Source: Pectobacterium aroidearum
GTDB taxonomy: Bacteria > Pseudomonadota > Gammaproteobacteria > Enterobacterales > Enterobacteriaceae
Direction: 5' to 3'
DNA: 64,000 nt
Assembly: GCF_041228105.1 (NCBI RefSeq)
Contig: NZ_CP166097.1
Coordinates: 4,154,001 to 4,218,000, forward strand
Within the stretch, counting starts at the first letter, position 1; the number at the start of each line of letters is the position of its first letter. This document shows positions 46,504-55,535 of the stretch, piece after piece. Under the pieces are notes generated by a model. That model had not been told where the DNA came from, did not search any database, and saw only the letters and a program-made list of their open reading frames with translations. The position numbers and the translations under genes were made by a program.

Positions 46504-47301
46504 ATGAAAGTCGCACTGGGGCAATTCGCCGTTGACCGCGAGTGGCAACAAAACGCCACAACCATCGCTGAGCTCATGTCAGCAGCACAACAAAACGGGG
46601 CTGACCTACTGGTGCTGCCAGAAGGCGTGCTGGCGCGCGATATCACCAATCCCAATATGGTGCTCACCGCTGCTCAGCCGCTTGACGGCCCGTTTATTTC
46701 GCATCTGCTGGAAGCCAGTAAAGGCAACAACCTGACGACCATGCTGTGCGTGCATATCCCGAATGGCGAAGGGAAAGTCTGGAATACGCTGCTGGTGTTG
46801 CGTAACGGTGAGATCGTTGCTCAATACCGAAAGCTGCACCTGTACGATGCGTTTTCCGTACAGGAATCGGAAAACGTACTGGCAGGCGAAGAGATTCCAC
46901 CCCTGTTGACCATCGCTGGGTTAAACGTCGGGCTGATGACATGCTATGACATTCGCTTCCCTGAACTTGCTCGCCGTCTGGTGCTGGACGGCGCAGATGT
47001 ACTCGTTCTCCCCTCCGCCTGGATTAAGGGGCCGCTGAAAGAGGCGCACTGGGAACTACTGGTGCGAGCCAGAGCACTGGAAAACACCACTTATCTCGTC
47101 GCCGTTGGCGAATGCGGCGTCAAGAATATCGGCAACAGTATGGTGGTCGATCCTTTAGGCGTTGTTGTGGTTCAGGCACCGGAAACACCGGCTCTCATCT
47201 ATGCCGACATTGAACCGGAACGACTGGCCTATGCTCGTCAGATTCTTCCAGTACTCGCGAATCGACGCTTTCAAAAACCCACACTAGACGGGGAAAATTG
47301 A
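46504..47301 (+). CDS. Nitrilase-family deaminated-glutathione amidase (YbeM/Nit1 type)
   Basis: 265-aa carbon-nitrogen hydrolase. The catalytic triad is Glu40 (LLVLPEGVLARD), Lys110 (YRKLHLYDAF) and Cys147 (GLMTCYDIRFPE). The whole sequence follows E. coli YbeM, including LPSAWIKGPLKEAHWE and VAVGECGVKNIGNS. This group hydrolyses deaminated glutathione as metabolite repair. AAGGAG precedes the ATG. No other genes of glutathione metabolism are adjacent. Confidence 0.92.
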   Translation: MKVALGQFAVDREWQQNATTIAELMSAAQQNGADLLVLPEGVLARDITNPNMVLTAAQPLDGPFISHLLEASKGNNLTTMLCVHIPNGEGKVWNTLLVLRNGEIVAQYRKLHLYDAFSVQESENVLAGEEIPPLLTIAGLNVGLMTCYDIRFPELARRLVLDGADVLVLPSAWIKGPLKEAHWELLVRARALENTTYLVAVGECGVKNIGNSMVVDPLGVVVVQAPETPALIYADIEPERLAYARQILPVLANRRFQKPTLDGEN

Positions 47302-47484
47302 GTGGTGTTTCACTCTACGCCGTTTTATTTCTCATTCGTGCGCCAAAAAGTGTGATTAGTTACACATGTTGTTTCCCTCGGAGGCCATTCTGCACATATA
47401 ATGCGCATCCGGTCGCATCGCGACCTTAGCAGACCAGCCTCCTGATTCGGGGGGTGCATTTACCACTCAAATAAAGAAACGAAA

Positions 47485-48555
47485 ATGAGTATTCGCGCGA
47501 TCTTTACTTTAGTTCTTGCTGCCGCCGCATTCAGCCAGGCCGCTTTTGCCGTTGTTTATCCTCTGCCTGCGGCGAACAGCCGACTGATAGGCGAGAATAT
47601 CGAAATCACCGTACCGGAAGATAGCACGCAGCCGTTGGAACATTTTGCAGCACAGTTCCAAATGGGTCTGAGCAACATGATGGAAGCCAACCCGGATGCG
47701 GACGTTTATCTGCCCGTTCCCGGCAGCAAAATGGTGATCCCTCATCAGCTGATTCTGCCGGACGCACCGCGTGAAGGCATTGTCATCAACAGCGCAGAAA
47801 TGCGTCTGTACTACTATCCGAAAGGCTCCAAGACCGTAGTCGTTTTGCCAATCGGGATTGGTGAGTTAGGTAAAGATACGCCGATCAACTGGACGACGTC
47901 CGTTCAACGTAAGAAAGCAGGTCCAACCTGGACGCCAACCGCGAAAATGCATGCAGAATATGCGGCACGCGGTGAAACACTGCAAAAAGTTTTCCCGGCA
48001 GGCCCGGATAACCCAATGGGGCTGTATGCGCTGTACATCGGTAACCTGTACGCGATCCACGGCACCAACGCCAACTTCGGTATTGGTCTGCGCGTGAGTC
48101 ACGGCTGCGTTCGTCTGCGTGCCGATGATATTAAATATCTGTTCGACCACGTTCCAGTTGGTACACGAGTTCAGTTCATCAATGAGCCAGTGAAAGCCAC
48201 CGTTGAGCCAGACGGTTCACGTTATGTTGAAGTTCACAATCCGCTGTCTCGCACGGTAGAAGAATTCCATTCTGATTCTCCGGCACCAATCAGCATGACG
48301 CCACAAGTGAGCAAAGTTCTGGCCGACGCCAGCGTGAACACTAGCGAAGTCGATCAGGCAATCCAGAGACGTTCTGGTATGCCGACCAAAATCAATGGTC
48401 TGATTGAACAAGCCACCCCGGCTATTCCGGTTGAATCTGCGGCGGCACCTGTCGCACCAGAAGTACAGCCGCAAGATAGCCTGAATGCGGAGCAAAATGC
48501 CGCACCGGTTGAATCACAGCCGACGACTACCGCGACCGACGCCAACCGTTCGTAA
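47485..48555 (+). CDS. L,D-transpeptidase (ErfK/YcfS family)
   Basis: 356-aa periplasmic enzyme. The signal peptide ends near [10 protein letters not shown] LysM-like/ErfK N-terminal region ([20 protein letters not shown]) is followed by the YkuD catalytic domain, about residues 97-235. His192 lies in [11 protein letters not shown], and His206 and Cys208 lie in [13 protein letters not shown]. It links Braun lipoprotein to peptidoglycan or makes 3-3 crosslinks. The C-terminal 80 residues are Ala/Pro/Gln-rich and disordered, a longer tail than in E. coli ErfK. A terminator follows directly. Confidence 0.93.
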   Translation: MSIRAIFTLVLAAAAFSQAAFAVVYPLPAANSRLIGENIEITVPEDSTQPLEHFAAQFQMGLSNMMEANPDADVYLPVPGSKMVIPHQLILPDAPREGIVINSAEMRLYYYPKGSKTVVVLPIGIGELGKDTPINWTTSVQRKKAGPTWTPTAKMHAEYAARGETLQKVFPAGPDNPMGLYALYIGNLYAIHGTNANFGIGLRVSHGCVRLRADDIKYLFDHVPVGTRVQFINEPVKATVEPDGSRYVEVHNPLSRTVEEFHSDSPAPISMTPQVSKVLADASVNTSEVDQAIQRRSGMPTKINGLIEQATPAIPVESAAAPVAPEVQPQDSLNAEQNAAPVESQPTTTATDANRS

Positions 48556-48562
48556 TCGCTAT

Positions 48563-48604
48563 AACGCGTTGGACCCGTTCAGGTGTCCAACGCGTTTCTT
48601 TATT
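48563..48604 (+). terminator. Intrinsic terminator after the L,D-transpeptidase gene
   Basis: AACGCGTTGGAC (48563-48574) and GTCCAACGCGTT (48585-48596) are exact complements, followed by TCTTTATT. It separates this gene from the convergent metY. Confidence 0.85.
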
Positions 48605-48614
48605 CCCCTACCGT

Positions 48615-49895
48615 TTACTGCTTCTGAGAAGCATCCAGCGCCTGCGCCACATCAGCGATGATGTCGTCAATGTGTTCAATGCCGACCGAAATCCGGACCA
48701 GATCCTCACTCACTCCCGCTTTCGCCAGCTCTTCCGCATTTAACTGCCGGTGCGTGGTACTTGCCGGATGGCACGCAAGCGATTTGGCATCGCCAATATT
48801 AACCAGCCGTAAGATCATCTTCAGCGCATCAATAAAGTGACCGCCAGCCGCTTTCCCACCTTTAATGCCAAAACTGATAATCCCAGAGGCTTTGCCCGAG
48901 GTAATTTTGTCGCAGTTTGCTTTATAGGGACTATCCGGCAAGGCGCCATAGTTCACCCAGGTAACCAGCGGGTGTTGATTCAGGTAGCTAGCCAACGCTT
49001 CCGCATTGCTGCAATGGCGTTCGATACGCAGGCTGAGGGTTTCCAGCCCCTGCAACAGCAAGAACGTGCTGTGAGGGGAAAGCGCCGCGCCCGTATTGCG
49101 TAACGGCACAACCCGACAGCGCCCGATATAGGCCGCCGGACCGAAAGCGTCGGTATACACTACGCCGTGATAAGAAGGATCGGGCTCGTTCAGTAACGGG
49201 AAACGCGCTTTATTCGCCACCCAGTCAAACTTGCCGGAATCGATAATCGCACCGCCAATCGTGGTGCCGTGACCACCGATATATTTGGTCAGCGAGTGGA
49301 CGACGATATCTGCACCGTGTTCAAAAGGCCGGCACAGCACGGGGGTCGCCACGGTATTATCGACAATCACCGGGACGCCGTGGCGATGTGCAATTTCCGC
49401 GATTTTGGCAATGTCCACGATATTTCCCGCCGGATTCCCGATAGATTCACAAAAAACAGCGCGGGTGCGTTCATCAATCAGCGACTCCAGCGTCGTAAAA
49501 TCATCGAAAGAGGCCATCCGCACTTCAACGCCCTGACGCGGCAAGGTATGGGCAAACAGGTTATAGGTACCGCCATACAGTTGGCTGGTGCTGACGATAT
49601 TGTCCCCAACCTGCGTGAGCGCCTGGAGCGAATAGGTAATCGCCGCCATACCAGATGACAGCACCAGTGCGCCAATGCCGCCTTCAATAGCAGCCAGACG
49701 TTGTTCAAGCACCGCGTTCGTCGGGTTCATGATACGGCTATAGATGTTGCCCGCCACTTTCAGGTCAAACAGATCGGCACCGTGTTGCGTGTCATCAAAT
49801 GTGTAAGACGTCGTCTGGTAAATCGGCACGGCTGCGGACTTCGTTGTCGCTTCAGATTCATAACCATGATGTAGCGCGAGGGATTCAAGTTTCAT
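48615..49895 (-). CDS. metY: O-acetylhomoserine sulfhydrylase / aminocarboxypropyltransferase
   Basis: 426-aa PLP enzyme of the Cys/Met metabolism family. The Schiff-base lysine is Lys204 in VVHSLTKYIGGHG; SRIMNPTNAVLEQRLAAIEG, YGGTYNLFAHTLPR and RLVNIGDAKSLACHPASTTH are diagnostic of MetY. It makes homocysteine (or methionine) from O-acetylhomoserine and sulfide or methanethiol. This is unusual in enterobacteria, which normally use O-succinylhomoserine. No MetJ box repeat was recognised upstream. Monocistronic. Confidence 0.94.
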   Translation of the reverse strand: MKLESLALHHGYESEATTKSAAVPIYQTTSYTFDDTQHGADLFDLKVAGNIYSRIMNPTNAVLEQRLAAIEGGIGALVLSSGMAAITYSLQALTQVGDNIVSTSQLYGGTYNLFAHTLPRQGVEVRMASFDDFTTLESLIDERTRAVFCESIGNPAGNIVDIAKIAEIAHRHGVPVIVDNTVATPVLCRPFEHGADIVVHSLTKYIGGHGTTIGGAIIDSGKFDWVANKARFPLLNEPDPSYHGVVYTDAFGPAAYIGRCRVVPLRNTGAALSPHSTFLLLQGLETLSLRIERHCSNAEALASYLNQHPLVTWVNYGALPDSPYKANCDKITSGKASGIISFGIKGGKAAGGHFIDALKMILRLVNIGDAKSLACHPASTTHRQLNAEELAKAGVSEDLVRISVGIEHIDDIIADVAQALDASQKQ

Positions 49896-50217
49896 CTTAC
49901 GAGCCTTTTTGTCATTCGTTGGAGTGAGGAAAATATCGACACAAAATAGCAGACTGCGCTCGGGAAAAGCACTTGATGATGTAGAAGAAATGGAGATAAG
50001 TTAGTAAAAACAAGACTAAATTTCAGCGTTACATTATTACGCTGAAGCTCCCTCACAAAACCGTACGCGGCCTCAGCACTGAATCTGAAAAAGCGATAAA
50101 ATTTGCGCAGAGAAAAAAACGTGCGCACCGTAACCTATCTGCGCGTCTCGTATTGCACCGCCTGTAAATCACAGCTACTTTTAACGTCATGGATCCCCCC
50201 ACCCGAAAGCCCAATAA
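49896..50217. other. Intergenic region between metY and uxuB
   Basis: 322 bp between divergent genes. No coding frame, terminator or recognised operator was seen; no KdgR or MetJ box was found. The uxuB ribosome site is poor (CGAAAG). Confidence 0.4.
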
Positions 50218-51705
50218 ATGACTGATAAAATAAAAAATATCGCTACCTGCGAATTACCTGCCAGCGTCCAGTTCCCCCGCTACGATCGTAAGGCGCTGAA
50301 GCCGCGTATCGTTCATATTGGTTTTGGCGCTTTTCATCGTGCTCATCAGGCACTGCTCACCGATCGCGTGCTGAATATGGTGGGAGGAGACTGGGGAATT
50401 TGTGAAGTCGTGTTATTCAGCGACGACACCATGATTAATGCGCTGCGCCAGCAGGATCATCTGTTCACCGTGCTGGAAAAGGCTGCGACGAGCAATCAGC
50501 CCATTGTCGTTGGTGCCGTGTGTGAATCGTTACATGCCAAAATAGAAGGTATTAACGCTATTATTGAGAAACTCGCCGCGCCAGAAACTGCCATTGTTTC
50601 CCTGACGATTACCGAAAAGGGCTATTGCATGGACGGTACAAGCGGCAAGCTGGATCGTACCAATAAGCTGATTCAACAGGATCTCATCGATCCTCGTCGC
50701 CCCGTATCGGTACCGGGCCTGCTGGCGGAAGCGCTGCGCTTGCGCCACGAACGTGGGATCGCACCGTTCACCGTCCTATCCTGCGATAACGTGCCAGAAA
50801 ATGGCAAAACGGCCAAAGCCGCCGTGTTGGAATCGGCGGGGATTAACGATCGAAACCTGATCGATTGGATCGAAGCTCAGGTTTCATTCCCAAATACGAT
50901 GGTGGATCGCATTGTCCCAGCGGCAACGCCGGAAACGTTGCAGGAAATTGCCGATCACCTTGGCGTCGCCGATCCCTGTGCGATAGCCTGTGAACCCTTT
51001 ATTCAATGGGTGATCGAAGATCATTTCACTGCCGGGCGCCCCGAATGGGAAAAAGCAGGCGTACAGCTGGTACATGACGTACTGCCGTTTGAAGAAATGA
51101 AACTGCGTATGCTGAACGGCAGCCATTCATTTCTGGCCTATCTGGGCTATCTCGCCGGTTACGATCACGTCAGTGACTGTATGAACGACGAGAACTATCG
51201 CCGTGCCGTGTCTCATCTCATGCTGCTGGAACAGGCACCGACGCTTAGCGTGGTAGATATCGATCTGAAAGATTATGCCGTCCAGCTACTGACCCGTTTT
51301 TCCAACCCGGCGCTCAAGCATCGGACGTGGCAGATTGCCATGGACGGTTCACAGAAGCTGCCTCAGCGCATGCTCGAATCGCTACGGTGGCATGTGAGCA
51401 ACGGGGGAGACTACCGCTGTCTGGCATTGGGAATCGCTGGCTGGATGCGTTATGTCAGCGGAAAAGATGATGCGGGCAACCCAATTGAAATCCGCGATCC
51501 GCTGGCTGACAAGCTTAGGCACGTCGTTGAGGAAACATCAGACAGCGCCGAGCGAGTCAGTGCGTTTCTCAATATTCGTTCTATTTTCGGCGAGGATCTG
51601 CCAGCCAATCACGATGTCTTTAACGCTATCGCGCAGGCTTACCTGAAGCTGCGCGATCACGGCGCAAAGAATACCGTGGCTGCACTGGCACAAGACTTTA
51701 AATAA
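50218..51705 (+). CDS. uxuB: D-fructuronate reductase (mannitol dehydrogenase family)
   Basis: 495-aa long-chain polyol dehydrogenase. The NAD-binding start is RIVHIGFGAFHRAHQALLTD; SLTITEKGYCMDGTSGKLD, NVPENG and MVDRIVPAATPETLQEIADH are shared with UxuB. The catalytic lysine is in EEMKLRMLNGSHSFLAYLGY. It reduces D-fructuronate to D-mannonate with NADH in glucuronate breakdown. UxuA is not adjacent. Its stop overlaps the convergent membrane-protein gene by eight bases. YeiQ-like paralogues are similar, so the exact substrate carries some doubt. Confidence 0.87.
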   Translation: MTDKIKNIATCELPASVQFPRYDRKALKPRIVHIGFGAFHRAHQALLTDRVLNMVGGDWGICEVVLFSDDTMINALRQQDHLFTVLEKAATSNQPIVVGAVCESLHAKIEGINAIIEKLAAPETAIVSLTITEKGYCMDGTSGKLDRTNKLIQQDLIDPRRPVSVPGLLAEALRLRHERGIAPFTVLSCDNVPENGKTAKAAVLESAGINDRNLIDWIEAQVSFPNTMVDRIVPAATPETLQEIADHLGVADPCAIACEPFIQWVIEDHFTAGRPEWEKAGVQLVHDVLPFEEMKLRMLNGSHSFLAYLGYLAGYDHVSDCMNDENYRRAVSHLMLLEQAPTLSVVDIDLKDYAVQLLTRFSNPALKHRTWQIAMDGSQKLPQRMLESLRWHVSNGGDYRCLALGIAGWMRYVSGKDDAGNPIEIRDPLADKLRHVVEETSDSAERVSAFLNIRSIFGEDLPANHDVFNAIAQAYLKLRDHGAKNTVAALAQDFK

Positions 51706-52072
51706 CGATAAACCCAAGCAGACCAAGGTACAACGCACTTTGGACACCCAGCGCCAAAGTGCGGCTTTTCCCTTTTTTTTCATCCAGCCACGGCAGCGAT
51801 GACCAGCTCATCCCCCCACCTATAACGGCAATCACCAACAGCGCCGCGGCGATCAGCCAGACGAGCTTATCCAGCAGCGAATTGGGAAACAAAATTTGCA
51901 TTGCGGAAACGACAAGAAACAGGGTGGCGCAACGTAATACCCCAACCAGAATCCCCGCCCGATCTCTCAGCCCACGCGGAGCGGAAGAAGGTAACCAGGC
52001 CTGAAAAGCAAACAACCCAACCACGGCAATAAAGACGACATAAATAACGGCGTAGATCATCAAATGACTCAC
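51698..52072 (-). CDS. Unrecognised small membrane protein, 124 aa
   Basis: Not recognised. It has four hydrophobic segments: about 5-25 (MIYAVIYVVFIAVVGLFAF), about 40-62, about 70-88 (LVWLIAAALLVIAVIGGGM) and about 105-123. It carries PSSAPRGLRDRAG and WLDEKKGKSR loops between them. It is convergent with uxuB, overlapping it by eight bases at the 3' ends. No ribosome site is strong. Orientation and loop charge suggest an inner-membrane protein. Confidence 0.65.
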   Translation of the reverse strand: MSHLMIYAVIYVVFIAVVGLFAFQAWLPSSAPRGLRDRAGILVGVLRCATLFLVVSAMQILFPNSLLDKLVWLIAAALLVIAVIGGGMSWSSLPWLDEKKGKSRTLALGVQSALYLGLLGFIVI

Positions 52073-52317
52073 GTTACGGCTCCTGATAAGGGGATACGAT
52101 CAAGTAAACTGGGCGGGATGATGACGATATTTCCTCTCTGAGGTCAATGCGTTATTTCATATCACGCTATCGATTTGTGGAGCAGCGCTCAATATCGGCT
52201 CGCCGCCAATCTGCGCGCGTAACGCTGTGCTGTAAGAAATATACATATTTTGTAACTTAAGCACATAAAGGCAGGATCAAAAAATTATAAAAAGCAAATT
52301 AAAATATCTTATTTCAT

Positions 52318-52334
52318 GATCTGTCTGACAGATC
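52318..52334 (+). other. 17-bp palindrome upstream of togT
   Basis: GATCTGTC-T-GACAGATC is an exact dyad, 122 bp before the togT start. An octamer GATCGTCA occurs at 52332 and again at 52359. No protein can be assigned. Confidence 0.55.
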
Positions 52335-52420
52335 GTCATTAAAAGCGCGCGAAAGCGTGATCGTCAGTTTACTTTCTTTTCAATAGAGCAAATTATAAAG
52401 AAATGATAGTTCAATCGAAC

Positions 52421-52435
52421 TGAAATATTGTTTCA
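52421..52435 (+). promoter_or_regulatory. KdgR box upstream of togT
   Basis: TGAAATATTGTTTCA matches the KdgR operator core (TGAAAnnnTGTTTCA) of the pectin regulon in Dickeya and Pectobacterium. It lies 21 bp upstream of the togT start, a position that would block initiation. Release by KDG would link togT expression to pectin breakdown. Confidence 0.9.
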
Positions 52436-52455
52436 TATTTGTAATTAGGCTGATC

Positions 52456-53982
52456 ATGAATAAACCAATCTCTTTTAAACATACGTTCTGCTACGGCAGC
52501 GCGAACCTGCTTGGCAGTGGCGCGCTTGCTATCAGCGGCGCATGGCTGATGTACTTTTACACCACATTTTGTGGATTAACATTAGTTCAGGCCGCCGCCA
52601 TTTTCTCCGTTGCCAGCATCATCGATGCTATCAGTAACCCTATCATGGGGTACATCAGCGATAACTTCTACAACACCCGTATTGGTCGCCGGTTTGGCCG
52701 CCGCCGCTTCTTTATTTTGCTCGGTGTCCCGCTGGTTCTGGTTTACCCCATGCTGTGGGTTGATGGATTTGGTTTTTGGTACTACCTAGCGACATACGTG
52801 CTGTTCGAGCTGATTTACACCTCGATTATGGTGCCGTATGAAACGCTGGCGACCGAAATGACCTCCGATTTCAAACTGCGTTCTAAACTGACGGGTTCTA
52901 AAGCCATTTTCGGCAAAATCGCAAACTTCCTGGCGGCATTTATTCCCGGACAGTTTATTGCCGTCTACGGTAAAGACTCCTCGACGCCATTCTTCTACAC
53001 CGGTCTGGTCTACGGCGCCATTATGTGTGCGGCAATGATCGCGCTGTATATGACGTCCTGGGAGCGCCCGGTCAACGAAATCGTCCGTGAAAGCACTTCT
53101 AGTCTGTGGCAGGCGATGAAAAAGCTGAGCGTGGATATGGTTTCTACCTTCCGCCTGCGTATTTTCCGCAAGCATCTGGGAATGTACCTGTTTGGCTTTG
53201 GCGCTGAGTGGCTGTTCGCTTCCGCGTTTACCTACTTCATCGTTTTTGGTCTGAAACAGAACACAGCGCTGGTATCACACCTCAATAGCTTCAGTTCGGT
53301 CATGCAGCTGATTTCTACCGCAGCCTTCATCGGTATCTGCGTCAAAATGGGCTTTGCGCGACCGTTCCGTTTAGCGTTGATGATAGTGATTGTCAGCGTC
53401 ATCGCCTATGCCGCGCTCTATTTTGCTAACTGGTCAGAAGACATGACCATCTTTGTTCTGTTTGCCATCACCGCCGTATTTGGCCTGAGCACAGGCGGCA
53501 TCTACTACATTCCCTGGACGGTTTATACCTTCCTGGCTGACGTGGATGAAGTCCTGACCGGTCGTCGCCGTGAAGGTATCTACGCGGGCGCCATGACGTT
53601 TGCTGGCAAAATGGTGCGTTCTGTGATTGTCTTCGCCATGGGTTGGACGCTGAGCCAATTCGGCTTTGTCTCCGGGCAGTCGGCACAACCGGAATCAGCC
53701 GTACAGGCGATTGTTGGCGTGTTCTCACTGGGCGTTATCGGCCTTGCGCTGGTTGCCATTTACTACACGACGCAGATGAAGCTGGATCGTAAGAACCACG
53801 CCATCCTGTTGGAAGAAATTGCACGTATCAAAGCGGGTGGCGCCATTGCCGATGTACCGCCTCACGCACGTGCTGTCGCAGAAGAACTGACAGGTTGGGA
53901 ATATGAGAAATGCTGGGGCAATAACCCGTTAGGCGTTCAGTCAGAAGAGACAAAACCGCAGGTTGCTACTGCGCAGCATTAA
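52456..53982 (+). CDS. togT: Oligogalacturonide transporter TogT (GPH family)
   Basis: 508-aa GPH symporter with about twelve hydrophobic segments. FKHTFCYGSANLLGSGALAI at the start and NPIMGYISDNFYNTRIGRRF followed by GRRRFF are the family loop. The C-terminal cytoplasmic extension (EEIARIKAGGAIADVP to WGNNPLGVQ) is typical of TogT. TogT imports oligogalacturonides from pectin lysis, in parallel with the TogMNAB ABC system. The KdgR box 21 bp upstream supports this assignment over other GPH sugars. The repeat element at 54036-54258 follows the stop. Confidence 0.92.
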   Translation: MNKPISFKHTFCYGSANLLGSGALAISGAWLMYFYTTFCGLTLVQAAAIFSVASIIDAISNPIMGYISDNFYNTRIGRRFGRRRFFILLGVPLVLVYPMLWVDGFGFWYYLATYVLFELIYTSIMVPYETLATEMTSDFKLRSKLTGSKAIFGKIANFLAAFIPGQFIAVYGKDSSTPFFYTGLVYGAIMCAAMIALYMTSWERPVNEIVRESTSSLWQAMKKLSVDMVSTFRLRIFRKHLGMYLFGFGAEWLFASAFTYFIVFGLKQNTALVSHLNSFSSVMQLISTAAFIGICVKMGFARPFRLALMIVIVSVIAYAALYFANWSEDMTIFVLFAITAVFGLSTGGIYYIPWTVYTFLADVDEVLTGRRREGIYAGAMTFAGKMVRSVIVFAMGWTLSQFGFVSGQSAQPESAVQAIVGVFSLGVIGLALVAIYYTTQMKLDRKNHAILLEEIARIKAGGAIADVPPHARAVAEELTGWEYEKCWGNNPLGVQSEETKPQVATAQH

Positions 53983-54035
53983 TCGAAGACGATCGTTTAT
54001 ACAGAGGTTTATTGAAGACAGGTATCAACTAAAAA

Positions 54036-54258
54036 CAATCAGCCCAACTCCGTATTGGGTAGACTCAGAACGTTGACGAACCTTTTTGCCGAACAAAAAC
54101 GGGAGTAACGGAATAGAAGAGTAAAGCGTTTGCGCCAAGGATGGCGCAATCCGAGCGCACAGGGAAGTGTTCACAGCGTCTTTACGATCTATCCGTTACT
54201 ACCGCTCGGCGGCCTTTATCAGCAACCTCAATCAGCCCAATCTCGTATTGGGCTGATT
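54036..54258. repeat. Structured repeat element downstream of togT
   Basis: Two direct copies of a ~33-bp unit (CAATCAGCCCAA...CGTATTGGG..) begin at 54036 and 54229. The second folds into a stem AATCAGCCCAA/TTGGGCTGATT at 54230-54258. Between them, 54104-54126 pairs imperfectly with 54180-54200 (AGTAACGGA...GTAAAG against CTTTAC...TCCGTTACT), enclosing a GCGCCAAGGATGGCGC hairpin. No coding frame fits. This looks like a dispersed palindromic element or a structured RNA; the last stem may also end togT transcription. Confidence 0.6.
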
Positions 54259-54342
54259 CATTTAGCGCTTCATATTTTGATTAACTGAGCGAGCAGGATA
54301 TGGCAGACGATTGCATCATCAATCCTCTGCCAAAATGCAGCA

Positions 54343-55353
54343 TTAAATCAACGAGGCTTCTTTCAATTCACTTTTCAGGTAAGCGTAGTATATCGGGGCC
54401 GCAATCACACCGGCCAACCCAAAGGCCGCTTCAAACACCAGCATCGCCAGCAGGATTTCCCACGCGTGTGCTTTGATTCTTGTCCCAACGATTTGTGCAT
54501 TCAGGAAGTACTCAAGCTTATGAATCAGCATCAAATACACCAGCGCAACCAGTGCGATCGGCAGCGAAAGCGATAAACCCGACAGGAAAACAATCGAGTT
54601 CGAGATCAGGTTGCCGATGACCGGTAGCAAACCAAAAACAAACGTGAGCACCACCAGCGTTTTAGCAAACGGCAGATGAACACCGCACAGCGGCAAAGCA
54701 CCAAGAATAAAAATGGCAGACAGCACCGTGTTAACCGCAGAGATTTTCACCTGAGCGAAAACAATGTTGCGGAACGATGCCGATAACAAGGTAACCCGAC
54801 GTAGCAACTCCGCTTTGAGCAAGGGCTTTTCCGTGTCCTGATCGACGTTATAAAGCGACACAATCGCCCCCAGCACCATACCGATTAGCATCGTCACAAA
54901 CCCATGCAAGAAACTTTTCCCCATGTTCTGCAACATGACAATATGTGCCTGAACCCATTGCAGCAGTTCGCGCTGAAGCTCTTCAATACTGACAGGCAAA
55001 TACCCCGGTAAATAATGGGCGACCTGCTGCTGGATATCATTGAGGATGTAGCCAATACGCACGTTGAATGCCGCCGTATCCTTCATTTCCTGCATCAACA
55101 GCCCGACCAGGCTACCAAACAATAAGCTCAGCAGGCTGACCACCAATGTGCTGATCACCGCGACCACAATCCAGCGAGCGCGCTTACCGCTGATGACCCG
55201 TTGAAAATAGGGCGTCAGTAAATTCACAATTTCATACACCAAAAAACCGGCAATAAAGCAGGCCAGCAGGCGTAAAGGCAGCAAGATAAGCAGGCCACCC
55301 ATAATAAAGAAAAAGCTCAACAGGCGAGCTTGTTTCAGGTTCAGTAACTGCAT
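54343..55353 (-). CDS. AI-2E/PerM-family membrane protein
   Basis: 336-aa inner-membrane protein of the AI-2E exporter/permease family (YdiK/PerM/TqsA group). The family blocks are VVLTFVFGLLPVIGNLISNS, near residues 235-255, and FLNAQIVGTRIKAHAWEILL near 288-308, with about seven or eight hydrophobic segments. Substrates vary (autoinducer-2, ions), so the function is not assigned. It is convergent with togT across the repeat element and upstream of nothing on its own strand. Confidence 0.85.
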   Translation of the reverse strand: MQLLNLKQARLLSFFFIMGGLLILLPLRLLACFIAGFLVYEIVNLLTPYFQRVISGKRARWIVVAVISTLVVSLLSLLFGSLVGLLMQEMKDTAAFNVRIGYILNDIQQQVAHYLPGYLPVSIEELQRELLQWVQAHIVMLQNMGKSFLHGFVTMLIGMVLGAIVSLYNVDQDTEKPLLKAELLRRVTLLSASFRNIVFAQVKISAVNTVLSAIFILGALPLCGVHLPFAKTLVVLTFVFGLLPVIGNLISNSIVFLSGLSLSLPIALVALVYLMLIHKLEYFLNAQIVGTRIKAHAWEILLAMLVFEAAFGLAGVIAAPIYYAYLKSELKEASLI

Positions 55354-55535
55354 GATGACATCCCGTATGAAGAGGCAACGCCGAGAATACTCGTTGTGGA
55401 GTATGCTACGCCTTTTTCGGTATCAACAGATTGATATATATGCGCCAGATTTGCGTTTCGTCTGCGAGTGATAACCAACCAGATAACAAACAGAGAATAT
55501 TTTTGGTGTTTTATCGGCGAAATGCCAGCAGTGTT

